Shown here one piece after another: positions 44,531 to 53,608 of a stretch of DNA of 64,000 nucleotides (within the stretch, counting starts at the first letter, position 1; every line of letters begins with the position of its first letter). The position numbers were made by a program, and so were the translations under genes. Location: positions 62,001 through 126,000 of the forward strand of contig NZ_JADWDC010000001.1 in NCBI RefSeq assembly GCF_020640915.1, in the 5' to 3' direction. This DNA is from Waterburya agarophytonicola KI4 (lineage in GTDB: Bacteria; Cyanobacteriota; Cyanobacteriia; Cyanobacteriales; Xenococcaceae). A model generated the notes under the pieces. It did not search any database. It saw only the letters and a program-made list of their open reading frames with translations, and was not told the DNA's origin.

Positions 44531-46012
44531 ATGTCGATCTGGCAATGGCAATATTCTTTTATCGATGCAGTTGAAAATCTTCTCAAACAAATATTCCAGA
44601 CTTTAGAATTATCAACAGTATCCTATACATTTGCGATCGCTATTCCTCTATCTGGTAACGATCTGGGGGACATTGTTTTACATAGATCGGATTGTGGATT
44701 TATCCCCCATGACTTTAAAGGAGTTTTCGCGGAAGCCCAAGATAACTTTGACAACGATCCAGAACAACTATTCTTTATGAGTGCAGATAGTCTCGATCGC
44801 GCCCACAAAGACTCTCTTTATCCCAAAGCTTTACGCAATGCTATTCGATCTATCCTCAGCAATCATGACGACAAAAGACAGCAAACTTCTTTTTGTAGTT
44901 TCCCCGTCAAAAAAAATAACCACTGGATAATCACAGTCATTCAACTCGATCGTCCAAGTTTCGATCGCCAATATCGCTTAACCAAACAAGAACATGAAAT
45001 TCCTTCTATGCGGAAGCGCAGAATCGATCGCTGTTTTTTAGAAGCAATTGTCTATCGCGTCTTAAAAGAAAGCGAGAACGAACTACAAAAATCATCAGAG
45101 AGTAACACCAGATCTTTAGTCAATTGCGAGCGAGTCATCGAAGATGCAGCATCTAGTTTGCTTCAATCTATCGAAGTACATATTAGCAAATTAAACAAAA
45201 TAGACTTATTATCTTTTGCCAATGCGATCGCAGCAGAGCGTTATGAAGGTGCAGTCAGTGAAGGTAGACTGATTATCTGTCAAACCAATCATCCCGATAT
45301 TTTTGCCAAAGTTAAATTAAAAACTCCCATCGATATCTACAACTATCGAGGAATCAGAAAGCTTTTAGAAGTCTCGGGCAATCAAATGGCTTTGCTATGC
45401 GATATTGAAAGCGTATGGGGTTTGGGAATTCCCCTCGATACCTATCAACCCAGTCAAGAAAACCTCTTTGAAATTAGATTTTCCGAACACTACACTTGGG
45501 AATTAGTTCATGCAGAGAATATCATGCTGCGGGTTGAATACCGACAACCCAGACTCCCCCGATCTCGTTTTGACAAACAACTATTTTGCGATCGCATACG
45601 CCAACTCTTTGAAGTCAACCGAGAAACAGCTAATAGGCTGATCGCAGCGGTAGAAGCAGCGGTCAAACAACGTCACGGTACCATGTTAGTTATCACCCCC
45701 GAAGCTCAACAAGAAACAATCAGACTAGCTGCTCAAAGTACTGTCATAGAGCCTGTGGTTATTACCAAAGAGATTATTTCCCATGTATCTAGCGTCGATG
45801 GGGCAATTTTGATTTCACCCAATGGAATAATTCATGCTTTTGGGGTAATTCTTGACGGTAAAATTACTAAAAATGGTAGTTCCACTAGAGGAGCGAGATA
45901 CAACTCCGCCATACGCTATGTAGATGGTGAAAGAAGCCGTCAAGTTAACTGTTTGGCTTTAATTGTCTCCGAAGATGGTTATGTCGATCTTTATCCTCCT
46001 CTTAAACAATAA
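44531..46012 (+). CDS. Protein with a C-terminal divergent DisA_N/DAC (diadenylate-cyclase-type) domain
   Basis: 493 residues. The last ~125 residues have the DAC fold signature: VDGAILISPNGIIHAFGVIL, with the catalytic DGA at 423-425, and then NGSSTRGARYNSAIRYVDG in place of the usual GTRHRAA segment. The NCLALIVSEDGYVDL end matches the ivVSEExG strand of DAC proteins. The His of the RHR motif is Tyr and the third Arg is Asn, so activity may be altered or lost. Residues 1-330 have no recognised domain and may be a sensor. True DAC enzymes make c-di-AMP from two ATP. It lies downstream of a TetR regulator and a membrane protein, converges with cobN 6 bases away, and is likely cytoplasmic. Confidence 0.75.
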   Translation: MSIWQWQYSFIDAVENLLKQIFQTLELSTVSYTFAIAIPLSGNDLGDIVLHRSDCGFIPHDFKGVFAEAQDNFDNDPEQLFFMSADSLDRAHKDSLYPKALRNAIRSILSNHDDKRQQTSFCSFPVKKNNHWIITVIQLDRPSFDRQYRLTKQEHEIPSMRKRRIDRCFLEAIVYRVLKESENELQKSSESNTRSLVNCERVIEDAASSLLQSIEVHISKLNKIDLLSFANAIAAERYEGAVSEGRLIICQTNHPDIFAKVKLKTPIDIYNYRGIRKLLEVSGNQMALLCDIESVWGLGIPLDTYQPSQENLFEIRFSEHYTWELVHAENIMLRVEYRQPRLPRSRFDKQLFCDRIRQLFEVNRETANRLIAAVEAAVKQRHGTMLVITPEAQQETIRLAAQSTVIEPVVITKEIISHVSSVDGAILISPNGIIHAFGVILDGKITKNGSSTRGARYNSAIRYVDGERSRQVNCLALIVSEDGYVDLYPPLKQ

Positions 46013-46018
46013 TTGATT

Positions 46019-49000
46019 TCATATTTCCTCAATTTCTCCTTCTGCTTGGTTGGCGATCGCTTTTAAGTCATCTATTATCTGAGAATCGACATTTTGCCAT
46101 AATCCTCTTTGATGGGCTTCTAAGAGTCTTTCGGACATATCCCGCAACGCCCAAGGGTTTTTATGCTGAATAAATTCTTGTACCTCGGGGTCAAAGATAT
46201 AAGCCTGGGCTACCCCTTGATACATATAATCTGCCACGCAATTAGCCGTAGCATCGTAAGCAAACAAATAATCTACCGTTGCTGCCATTTCAAACGCTCC
46301 TTTATAACCGTGACGCATTACCCCTTTAATCCATTTGGGATTGACTACTCGCGATCGATATACCCTGGCTATTTCTTCGGTTAACTTCCGCACTCTGGGG
46401 TTAGCTGGTTGGGAATTGTCGCCAAAATATACTTCGGGGTTTTTCCCCGTCAAACTGCGCACCGCAGCCGTCATTCCTCCCTGAAATTGATAATAATCAT
46501 CAGAATCTAGAAGATCGTGTTCGCGGTTATCTTGATTGTGCAAAACTATCTGTAGCTGTTTTAAACGACGTTGAAAAGATTCTGGTACGGCATAACCTCG
46601 ACCAGTACTATCATAAGCATAGGAACTCCAGTTAAGATAAGCTCTCGCTAAATCTGCGTCACTCTGCCAATTTTGGGCTTCAATTAACCCTTGTATCCCC
46701 GCACCGTATGCCCCTGGTTTGGAACCAAATATACGATAACTGGCTTTCTTTTGGGCTGTTTCGGGGTCTATCCCCCGATCTTCTAGTAGCTGCTGTTCTA
46801 TTCGTACCGCAGCAGATAACGGATTTACTTCCGCTGATTCTGGTAAATTTGCCACGGCTTGGGTTACTTTATTTAATAAGTTAATTATGTTGGGGAAAGA
46901 GTCTCTAAAAAACCCCGATATCCTTACCGTCACATCAACGCGGGGACGATTTAAGAGGGAGGCGGGCAATACTTCAAAATCAATCACGCGACGGGAAATA
47001 CCATCCCAAACTGGTCTAACTCCCATCAGTGCCATAACTTGAGCAATATCATCTCCTCCCGTACGCATAGTAGATGTACCCCAGATCGAAATAGCTAAAG
47101 ATTGAGGGTATTCACCATTTTCTTGGGTATAGCGTTCGATTACTGCTTGTGCAGCCTTGCTGCCTACTTCCCAAGCTGTTTCTGTCGGAATTCCTCGGAT
47201 ATCCACCGAGTAAAAATTACGTCCCGTGGGTAATACTTCTGGTCTACCCCTAGTAGGCGCGCCCGATCCCCCACTGGGTATATATTCACCGTTTAAGGCT
47301 TTAATTAAATTGATTATTTCGCGATCGCTTTTGATTAAATTGGGCAATAAAGTGTTTTGTATCCATTGGATTTGATTTTTAAGTAAAGGGGAAAGGGCAA
47401 AGGGAAAAGGGGAAGGGCTATTGATTACTTTGTCTACTAATTCAATAGCAATTTCTTCTAATATTGCGATCGCATCTCCTTTATTTCGGGCTTTTTGCAA
47501 CTGCTGTCTATAACCATCTCCCCAATTTCCTTGTCTCCCAGTTGTCTTGTTCCCCAGTCGCCCTATCTCTCCATCAAAACCTAATAAAGGATCGAAATCT
47601 AAACCAAAATCTTTGGCGATGGCTTGGGTAATACCAATGCGATCGTAACTAGGAGAACGGGCGATCGCAATAATTAAATCTCGTAATTGTTCTTTTTGGG
47701 GACATTGACCAAAAATATGCAAGCCGTCTCTTATCTGGGCTTCTTTTAGTTCGCAGAGATAGCCATCAGCTACTGACAAAAATTGAGCTAAAGATAGAGT
47801 ATCATGGGGTTGTATGCCAAGATCTTCGTCCAGATTTTCTTGTTTGACTAATTGGGTAATGCGATCGCTGATAATAGCCAATCTTGTCGGATCTAAACTC
47901 TGGGCTTCGTAATATTCATCGATTAATGCCTCTAATTTTTCCAACCCATCATACAATTCCGCACGAGTCAGAGGGGGAGTCAGGTGATCGATAATTATCG
48001 CTTGCGATCGCCTTTTTGCTTGAGATCCTTCCCCTGGATCGTTAACAATAAAAGGGTAGATATTGGGAATAGCTTGCAATGCCACTTCAGGATAGCAACT
48101 ATTAGATAAAGCCAAACTCTTGCCTGGTAGCCATTCTAAGTTACCGTGTTTGCCCACATGAACGATCGCCTGTACCCCAAAACAATTCCGCAACCAATGA
48201 TAGTAAGCTAAATACTCGTGGGTAGGTTCGAGATCGGGGGCGTGATAATTTAAACTCGGATCGCGATCGTATCCTCGGGATGGTTGTATCCCTACAAACA
48301 CATTCCCCAACTGTATTCCAGGAATTTTAATATGGGAGGATGAATCACCCTTCGACCCAATCTCACCCCATCTCTCCGTAATACCTTGCTGCACAATATT
48401 CGGTAATGTCTGCCAATATTGCTGATATTCTTCAATGGATAAACTCTGGTAACTGGGACGACTCATATAACTTTCAGGATCGTTGGTAATACCCCCAGTC
48501 AAGCGTCGAATCAATTCATCTCCTGTTGCGGGCAGATCCGTAACGGTATAGCCTCCTTGCTGTAAAGCTTCGAGGATTTTAATACAGCTTGCAGGAGTAT
48601 CCAAACCCACCCCGTTAGCAATTCTCCCATCTTTATTGGGATAGTTCGCCAAAATCAACGCCACTTTTTTATCTTGATTGGCAGTATTCGCCAGGTTTGC
48701 CCAATTTTTTGCCACCTCTGCCACAAAATTAATGCGATCGCTTTGGGGTTGATAAACAACGACATTGGTTTCTAGTTGTTCGTTCCAAGTTTGTACCGAT
48801 TTAAAAGAAATAGCGCGGGTAATAATCCTACCATCCACTTCTGGTAGTGCCACATTCATCGCTACATCTCTGGGCATCAATCCTGGTAAACTAGACGACC
48901 ATTGTTCTAGAGTACTGCTACTTAGAATTACCTGCAAGATCGGAATATTTAACCGTTGCCAAAATTCTAGGTTCGGTGATTCGCTAATTTTAGCCAAAGA

Positions 49001-49804
49001 AAAACTAGTACTATTGAATAGTACTTTAATCGGTTTTTCTTGTAGTAAAACTAATAATTGTTGCTGTATTTCTATATTTCTTAACGAAGAGACAAATATA
49101 GGAATTGGGGTCAGATTTTTAGCTACTATAGATTGACATAAGCAATCAATTGGTAGGGTATTACCCGCCAAGTAATGAGAGCGGTAAAAAAGTATCCCAC
49201 AGCTAAGGCGATCGCCGTTCTGGATATTTTTTGCAGTCCCATGGGTTTGCTTTTGCCATTGATAAAACCCTAATTCTGGGACAGATTTTGGTGCTGGTGG
49301 CTGGTAGTTTGTGTGCAAACAAATATCACTAATAAACTGCAAAGCATTAGCAAAATTTTCTCTTCCCCCTTCAATTAAATAACGCCATAATTGATTTACT
49401 ACTGACAATGAAACTGTAGAATGACTAATTAGATCGAGATCGGGGGCAAGATCTCCTGGTAATACAAATAAATCTATCTTGTTGATTTCGATAATTTCTT
49501 TGATTCTTTCTAATCCATAGTTCCAATAAGTGCTTCCACCAAGCAAACGTAGGACAATTACTTGTGCTTTTGATAATACTGTCTCTACATATTCATCAAT
49601 ACTTAATTGCTGTTGTAAATTTAACAGATTAACTACTCGAATATCGGCAAAACTTTCCTCTAACAAAGAACGGGCTGAAGCAATAGTTTGAATGTCAGTA
49701 TCTGCATAAGTAAGGAACACAATAGGTGCAGGAGATTGAGAAACGAAAATTACTCCCTCTGTGTTGGGATTCCAGCCTCCTGGGAGAGCAGCTAATTTAT
49801 GCAT
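46019..49804 (-). CDS. cobN: Cobaltochelatase large subunit CobN
   Basis: 1261 residues, the expected CobN/ChlH superfamily length, with ATG at 49804. Blocks of the CobN family are EYLAYYHWLRNCFGVQAIVH then VGKHGNLEWLPGK (about 520-555), SLAISIWGTSTMRTGGDDIAQ, VLPASLLNRPRVDVTVRISG and MTAAVRSLTGKNPEVYFGD. CobN inserts cobalt into hydrogenobyrinate a,c-diamide in the aerobic corrin pathway; in cyanobacteria it is thought to share AAA+ partners with magnesium chelatase. Two insertions derived from repeats lie near residues 744-763 and 796-808 without breaking the frame. N-terminal segments are unlike ChlH, so ChlH is excluded. No other cobalamin gene is adjacent. Its 3' end converges with the DAC gene. 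Confidence 0.93.
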   Translation of the reverse strand: MHKLAALPGGWNPNTEGVIFVSQSPAPIVFLTYADTDIQTIASARSLLEESFADIRVVNLLNLQQQLSIDEYVETVLSKAQVIVLRLLGGSTYWNYGLERIKEIIEINKIDLFVLPGDLAPDLDLISHSTVSLSVVNQLWRYLIEGGRENFANALQFISDICLHTNYQPPAPKSVPELGFYQWQKQTHGTAKNIQNGDRLSCGILFYRSHYLAGNTLPIDCLCQSIVAKNLTPIPIFVSSLRNIEIQQQLLVLLQEKPIKVLFNSTSFSLAKISESPNLEFWQRLNIPILQVILSSSTLEQWSSSLPGLMPRDVAMNVALPEVDGRIITRAISFKSVQTWNEQLETNVVVYQPQSDRINFVAEVAKNWANLANTANQDKKVALILANYPNKDGRIANGVGLDTPASCIKILEALQQGGYTVTDLPATGDELIRRLTGGITNDPESYMSRPSYQSLSIEEYQQYWQTLPNIVQQGITERWGEIGSKGDSSSHIKIPGIQLGNVFVGIQPSRGYDRDPSLNYHAPDLEPTHEYLAYYHWLRNCFGVQAIVHVGKHGNLEWLPGKSLALSNSCYPEVALQAIPNIYPFIVNDPGEGSQAKRRSQAIIIDHLTPPLTRAELYDGLEKLEALIDEYYEAQSLDPTRLAIISDRITQLVKQENLDEDLGIQPHDTLSLAQFLSVADGYLCELKEAQIRDGLHIFGQCPQKEQLRDLIIAIARSPSYDRIGITQAIAKDFGLDFDPLLGFDGEIGRLGNKTTGRQGNWGDGYRQQLQKARNKGDAIAILEEIAIELVDKVINSPSPFPFALSPLLKNQIQWIQNTLLPNLIKSDREIINLIKALNGEYIPSGGSGAPTRGRPEVLPTGRNFYSVDIRGIPTETAWEVGSKAAQAVIERYTQENGEYPQSLAISIWGTSTMRTGGDDIAQVMALMGVRPVWDGISRRVIDFEVLPASLLNRPRVDVTVRISGFFRDSFPNIINLLNKVTQAVANLPESAEVNPLSAAVRIEQQLLEDRGIDPETAQKKASYRIFGSKPGAYGAGIQGLIEAQNWQSDADLARAYLNWSSYAYDSTGRGYAVPESFQRRLKQLQIVLHNQDNREHDLLDSDDYYQFQGGMTAAVRSLTGKNPEVYFGDNSQPANPRVRKLTEEIARVYRSRVVNPKWIKGVMRHGYKGAFEMAATVDYLFAYDATANCVADYMYQGVAQAYIFDPEVQEFIQHKNPWALRDMSERLLEAHQRGLWQNVDSQIIDDLKAIANQAEGEIEEI
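47382..47416. repeat. In-frame purine-rich repeat insertion inside cobN (first block)
   Basis: Units of GGGGAAA/GGGCAAAGGGAAA type encode a Ser/Pro/Phe-rich stretch (SPSPFPFALSPLLK) about residues 796-808 of CobN. This low-complexity heptad-like DNA is common between genes in cyanobacteria but is here part of a coding sequence. Confidence 0.65.
47517..47575. repeat. In-frame heptad-type repeat insertion inside cobN (second block)
   Basis: Read on the minus strand, GGCGACTGGGGAACAAGACA continues as ACTGGGAGACAAGGAAATTG, the typical 7-base periodic cyanobacterial STRR sequence. It encodes GEIGRLGNKTTGRQGNWGDG, about residues 744-763, in a stretch of CobN that varies between species. The frame is kept. 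Confidence 0.7.
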
Positions 49805-49917
49805 AATTATTATGTATCTAATCTTGAGAAATAGTTACGGTTTAGATTAAGAGTCAAAAAATGAGCCAAGCTAGGTAAAAAGAAGTAAAAAATATATTAT
49901 TTTGCTGGATATAAATT

Positions 49918-52242
49918 GTGTCAGAGTCCTCCTATTCTTTAACTATAAAGAGAATTGTCGATCGCCAAGTTGTTTTAAAACTGGTTCGACTTTGGCTATC
50001 AATGTCCCAGGAAAATCAAAATCGACTAGTCACACAGGATTCATTATTTAAGTTAACAAAAAAAGACGATAAAGTTTATCTAAATAAACAATTAGAAACA
50101 GAATCTTTTTTCTTGATAATTGCATTGGATTTCAATGCTTTTCTACACATAGACCGAATAGAAAAATCTCAACAAAATTGGATAACCATAACCTTCGATA
50201 GAGAAATAATAACGCAAAAACTAATTCAAATAGGAAAGTGTTCTCCTTGGAAAAATGATGTAATTGAATATATACAAAAAGATTTAATAAATCAATTAAG
50301 CGACCATCAAGATAATTCCCATATTATATTTATCCTAAAAATAGTGAAATTACTGATTGATGACGAAGACAAAGGCAAATATATTAACATTTCTAACCCC
50401 GATCCACCGATGGATAAACTACTACACTATCAAGTAGAACAAGAACATATTTTTGAGCAAATTAAGGTTCAGTTAGATCGAGATTTAAGCTTATCTGAAA
50501 TAATTCAAGCAGCACTAAATCGTAGCTGTAATTTTCTGGGCTTGGATCGGCTGCTGATCTATCAATTAGACGTACCTTTGAAGTCCGAATATATTTCAGG
50601 AACAGAGAATACTATAGACACTATTACTTATGAGGCAAAGCAAGAAAATGTAGATTCTGCTTTATATTTTCAACAAGAAGCTTGTTGGGGTAAATTTACT
50701 CAATGCAAACGCAAATATCATCAAGGATTTAGTTTAGTAATCAATGATATAGACCAAAATCATAATTTGAATCCTTGTCTTAAGTCTTTGATGCACAAAT
50801 TTCAGGTAAAAGCCAAAACAGTAACCCCTATCACTGTCCGCAGGCAATTATGGGGATTGATTATTGCTCATCAGTGCTTTGAAACCAGACAATGGCACGA
50901 CCTCGAACTCAAATTTTTGTCTCAAATAGCAGACTATTTGGCTGTGGCTATTTACCGCGATCGCTCTTATCAGCGATTGCAACAACAAAAAACTCTTCTC
51001 GAACAACAAGTTCAAAATCAAGCTCAACAGATTAAAGATGCTTTGATTGCAGCCGAGGCTGCTAGCAAATCTAAACACGAATTTTTGGGTAGTATGAGCC
51101 ACGAATTGCGTACTCCTTTAACTTGTGTCATTGGACTCTCTAGTACTTTGTTACAATGGTCTTCTAGCAAATCTAGCATACCCCTATCTCCAGAGAAACA
51201 ACAGCAATATTTGCACCTAATTCAACAAAGTGGCAAGCATTTGTTGGCGTTGATTAACAATATTTTAGAATTTTCTGATGTTGAGTCGGGAAAACATTTA
51301 TTAGATGTCAAACAAATATCCTTGGCAAATATAGCCAGACAGTCTTTGCAGATACTTCATGAAACTGCAAGAGCCAAAAAAATTACTCTCAATTCAGAAA
51401 TTAAGCTCAAAATAGAGCAAGAATATTTTTTTGCCGATGAAATTAGATTAAAAGAAATTTTATTTAACCTCCTCAGCAACGGGATTAAGTTTACTCCCGA
51501 AGACGGACAGGTAACACTTCGAGTTTGGAGGGAAAAACGCCAGGTAATTTTTCAGGTTGAAGATACGGGAATTGGCATCGCACCAGAAGAAATTCCCTTA
51601 CTATTTGAAAAATTCAAACAAATAGAACACTTTAAACATCGTACTCATGGTGGTACGGGATTGGGATTGGCTTTAACTAAAAAACTGATCGAACTGCACG
51701 GTGGAAGTATTGAAGTAGAATCCTCTGTAGGTCAGGGTTCTCAGTTCACAGTCTATCTGCCAGAAAAGATATTTACTCCTCATTTAAGTCAAAAACCAGC
51801 TATCTCAGGTAAATTTCAACCCAATTCTGCAACAATTATGCTGGTGACGGAAGATGAAGAAAGTGCTACTTTTATTTGCCAACTACTAAACACTATTGAC
51901 TGTCAAGTCGTCTGGTTGATGGACTCTGGGATGGCAATGAATCAAATTGAATTGGTCAAACCTAGATTGATCATTGTCGATCGCGATTTTGATTCAGTAG
52001 GAGTCAATAACATTGCGCGGGCGATCGAAAGGAAATCCCTCAAAGACAGTACTGACTTGGTTCTGCTTTGCGATCGCCATTATCCTACAAATTCAAATAA
52101 CTTAGATGAGGAGAGATGGTTTTCTCAATATCAAGTTGATCAATATCTTTTTAAAACTATGACTCCAACCCAAATGATTGAGAAGATTGAAAGCCTGATC
52201 GCCAAAACAAGTCAAGAAAAACAAGGAATCAGGGAAAAATAG
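49918..52242 (+). CDS. Hybrid sensor histidine kinase (GAF, HisKA, HATPase, C-terminal receiver-like)
   Basis: 774 residues with a GTG start at 49918. Residues 1-160 are an unrecognised N-terminal domain. A GAF domain spans ~178-345 (LGLDRLLIYQLD, TPITVRRQLWGLIIAHQC). A coiled coil leads to the H-box SMSHELRTPL with the phosphorylated His395. The ATPase domain has NLLSNGIKFTPEDG (N box), VEDTGIGIAPEE (G1) and HGGTGLGLALTKKLIELHGG (G2). From ~645 a receiver-like domain shows the acidic pair (TEDEE), a candidate phosphoacceptor Asp (IIVDRDF) and a Lys (LFKTMTP), so it may be functional. There is no membrane segment, so it is cytoplasmic. No cognate regulator is adjacent; the signal is unknown. 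Some GAF domains in this group bind bilins, but no chromophore Cys can be assigned here. Confidence 0.88.
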   Translation: MSESSYSLTIKRIVDRQVVLKLVRLWLSMSQENQNRLVTQDSLFKLTKKDDKVYLNKQLETESFFLIIALDFNAFLHIDRIEKSQQNWITITFDREIITQKLIQIGKCSPWKNDVIEYIQKDLINQLSDHQDNSHIIFILKIVKLLIDDEDKGKYINISNPDPPMDKLLHYQVEQEHIFEQIKVQLDRDLSLSEIIQAALNRSCNFLGLDRLLIYQLDVPLKSEYISGTENTIDTITYEAKQENVDSALYFQQEACWGKFTQCKRKYHQGFSLVINDIDQNHNLNPCLKSLMHKFQVKAKTVTPITVRRQLWGLIIAHQCFETRQWHDLELKFLSQIADYLAVAIYRDRSYQRLQQQKTLLEQQVQNQAQQIKDALIAAEAASKSKHEFLGSMSHELRTPLTCVIGLSSTLLQWSSSKSSIPLSPEKQQQYLHLIQQSGKHLLALINNILEFSDVESGKHLLDVKQISLANIARQSLQILHETARAKKITLNSEIKLKIEQEYFFADEIRLKEILFNLLSNGIKFTPEDGQVTLRVWREKRQVIFQVEDTGIGIAPEEIPLLFEKFKQIEHFKHRTHGGTGLGLALTKKLIELHGGSIEVESSVGQGSQFTVYLPEKIFTPHLSQKPAISGKFQPNSATIMLVTEDEESATFICQLLNTIDCQVVWLMDSGMAMNQIELVKPRLIIVDRDFDSVGVNNIARAIERKSLKDSTDLVLLCDRHYPTNSNNLDEERWFSQYQVDQYLFKTMTPTQMIEKIESLIAKTSQEKQGIREK

Positions 52243-52304
52243 ATTTTCTTTCCCGAATCTCCCTCTCAATTTCCACCATTGCATAACTAAGAAAAGTCCT
52301 GAAG

Positions 52305-53018
52305 CTATTCAGCCGTTGCTTCTTCAGTTTCTTTAGTCTCAGTTGTGCCAGATTGCTTTTCTTGCTCTCTTTTTTCTCTTTGTTTGCGACTCGCTTCCAA
52401 AACATCTTCAATTACTTTGAGTAACTGAGTCATTTTCTCTAGGTTTCCGCGATACAATTCTAGGTCTTTTTTCATCTTTTCTCCAGAAAGACCAAAATTC
52501 TCGATGATAGTATCTAGAATTGCATCTCGCTTGTCTCGATCTTGGACTAATTCGCGATCGCTTTCTTCCAAGAGGGTATAGATACCAATAGCAAAAGGAC
52601 GACTATATTTAAAATTATCGTTAGCTGAGATCGCTTTAATTGGTTCTACAATATAACCAGTATCTTCTCCTGCTTCTGGATTGCTCAGCCAAGCGATTAA
52701 ATCAGATGTAGATTTGTCTTTAGCTAAAGATAGCAATGTTCCTGCTTGAGCTTTATAGATTTGAGGATCGGCATCGGTAGAAGTACACAAAGCGTTGAAA
52801 ATTTTCTCTTTGTCAGCTTCTGGCTCGTAGCCCTGCATCAAACGCTCAAAAGAAGTAACAATTCCCAAATAATAAATAGGATCGCTCTTAAAGTCTGCAT
52901 TTACTGATAGTAAGTGCATCTCTACTAATAATTCTTCGATTACCCGACGATAAATAGAGTTGATAGGACGAGGATAAGCAGCATGAAAAGCTCTTTTACT
53001 ATCAGAAACAGTTTTCAT
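52305..53018 (-). CDS. thf1: Thylakoid formation protein Thf1 (Psb29)
   Basis: 237 residues, standard length. The start KTVSDSKRAFHAAYPRPINS and the following IYRRVIEELLVEMHLLSVN are the family signature. A coiled-coil, Lys/Glu-rich C-terminus (RKQREKREQEKQ) is also typical. In cyanobacteria Psb29/Thf1 associates with FtsH proteases and with photosystem II, and it is needed for normal PSII repair under high light. It is a peripheral thylakoid protein, encoded alone. Its 3' end converges with the histidine-kinase gene 62 bases away. The ATG at 53018 is well supported by the conserved N-terminus. Confidence 0.95.
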   Translation of the reverse strand: MKTVSDSKRAFHAAYPRPINSIYRRVIEELLVEMHLLSVNADFKSDPIYYLGIVTSFERLMQGYEPEADKEKIFNALCTSTDADPQIYKAQAGTLLSLAKDKSTSDLIAWLSNPEAGEDTGYIVEPIKAISANDNFKYSRPFAIGIYTLLEESDRELVQDRDKRDAILDTIIENFGLSGEKMKKDLELYRGNLEKMTQLLKVIEDVLEASRKQREKREQEKQSGTTETKETEEATAE

Positions 53019-53290
53019 AATAAGTATTAATTTTTTTATCTAACAATTTATTTATCCTACGAGTCTTAGATTTTAGTTATCTTTAGATTTATGAGATTTA
53101 CTAAAATAAAACTCTTAGCATATCTTTATATTATGCAACGATTTTGTCACAGTTTGACTATTTGACTTGATGCTATGCCTATTTAATTGGGCGATCGCGA
53201 TCATCTTGCAGGGGTCTATTTTCCTCTTTAATGAGTTGTTGAAATGGGTTGTGCGAAAATAAATCAATTGTTAATTTTAAATACTTATCT

Positions 53291-53584
53291 ATGGGATTAC
53301 CCGCTATTCAAAACCAAACTCAAAAGCTTAGTTGTCCTCGATTACCCCTTGCAGTATATCGAGAAGTATCCGCTCATCTCAGACAGGTTACGGAGGTTGA
53401 AGCCAGTCTGATAGTTCGCCCTACCCAACACGATCCTCAAGCAAAATTTGACTATTATCAAAGCCAAGTTGCAGCACTCCAAATACAGTATGGAGAAGCA
53501 ATAACGGATAAGGAGAAAGCACGAGTCACAGAGATCTTAGATTATTATGCCCAACGTTATTCTCCTTGGGAAGTAATCAGTTAG
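53291..53584 (+). CDS. Small hypothetical protein
   Basis: 97 residues from the ATG at 53291; a TTG at 53249 would add fourteen residues that look non-conserved. It contains CPRLPLAVYREVSAHLRQVT, a helical core, and a DPQAKFDYYQSQVAALQIQY stretch ending in YYAQRYSPWEVIS. It is probably a soluble helical protein. I recognise no family or motif. It ends 24 bases before the oxidoreductase gene on the same strand, so the two may be co-transcribed. I have not assigned a function. Confidence 0.7.
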   Translation: MGLPAIQNQTQKLSCPRLPLAVYREVSAHLRQVTEVEASLIVRPTQHDPQAKFDYYQSQVAALQIQYGEAITDKEKARVTEILDYYAQRYSPWEVIS

Positions 53585-53608
53585 AGGCGATACTAGACCT
53601 ATACAATA

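Noticed and set aside
46019-49804. Magnesium chelatase ChlH
   Set aside because: The N-terminal region and internal motifs fit CobN better than ChlH, although both belong to one superfamily.
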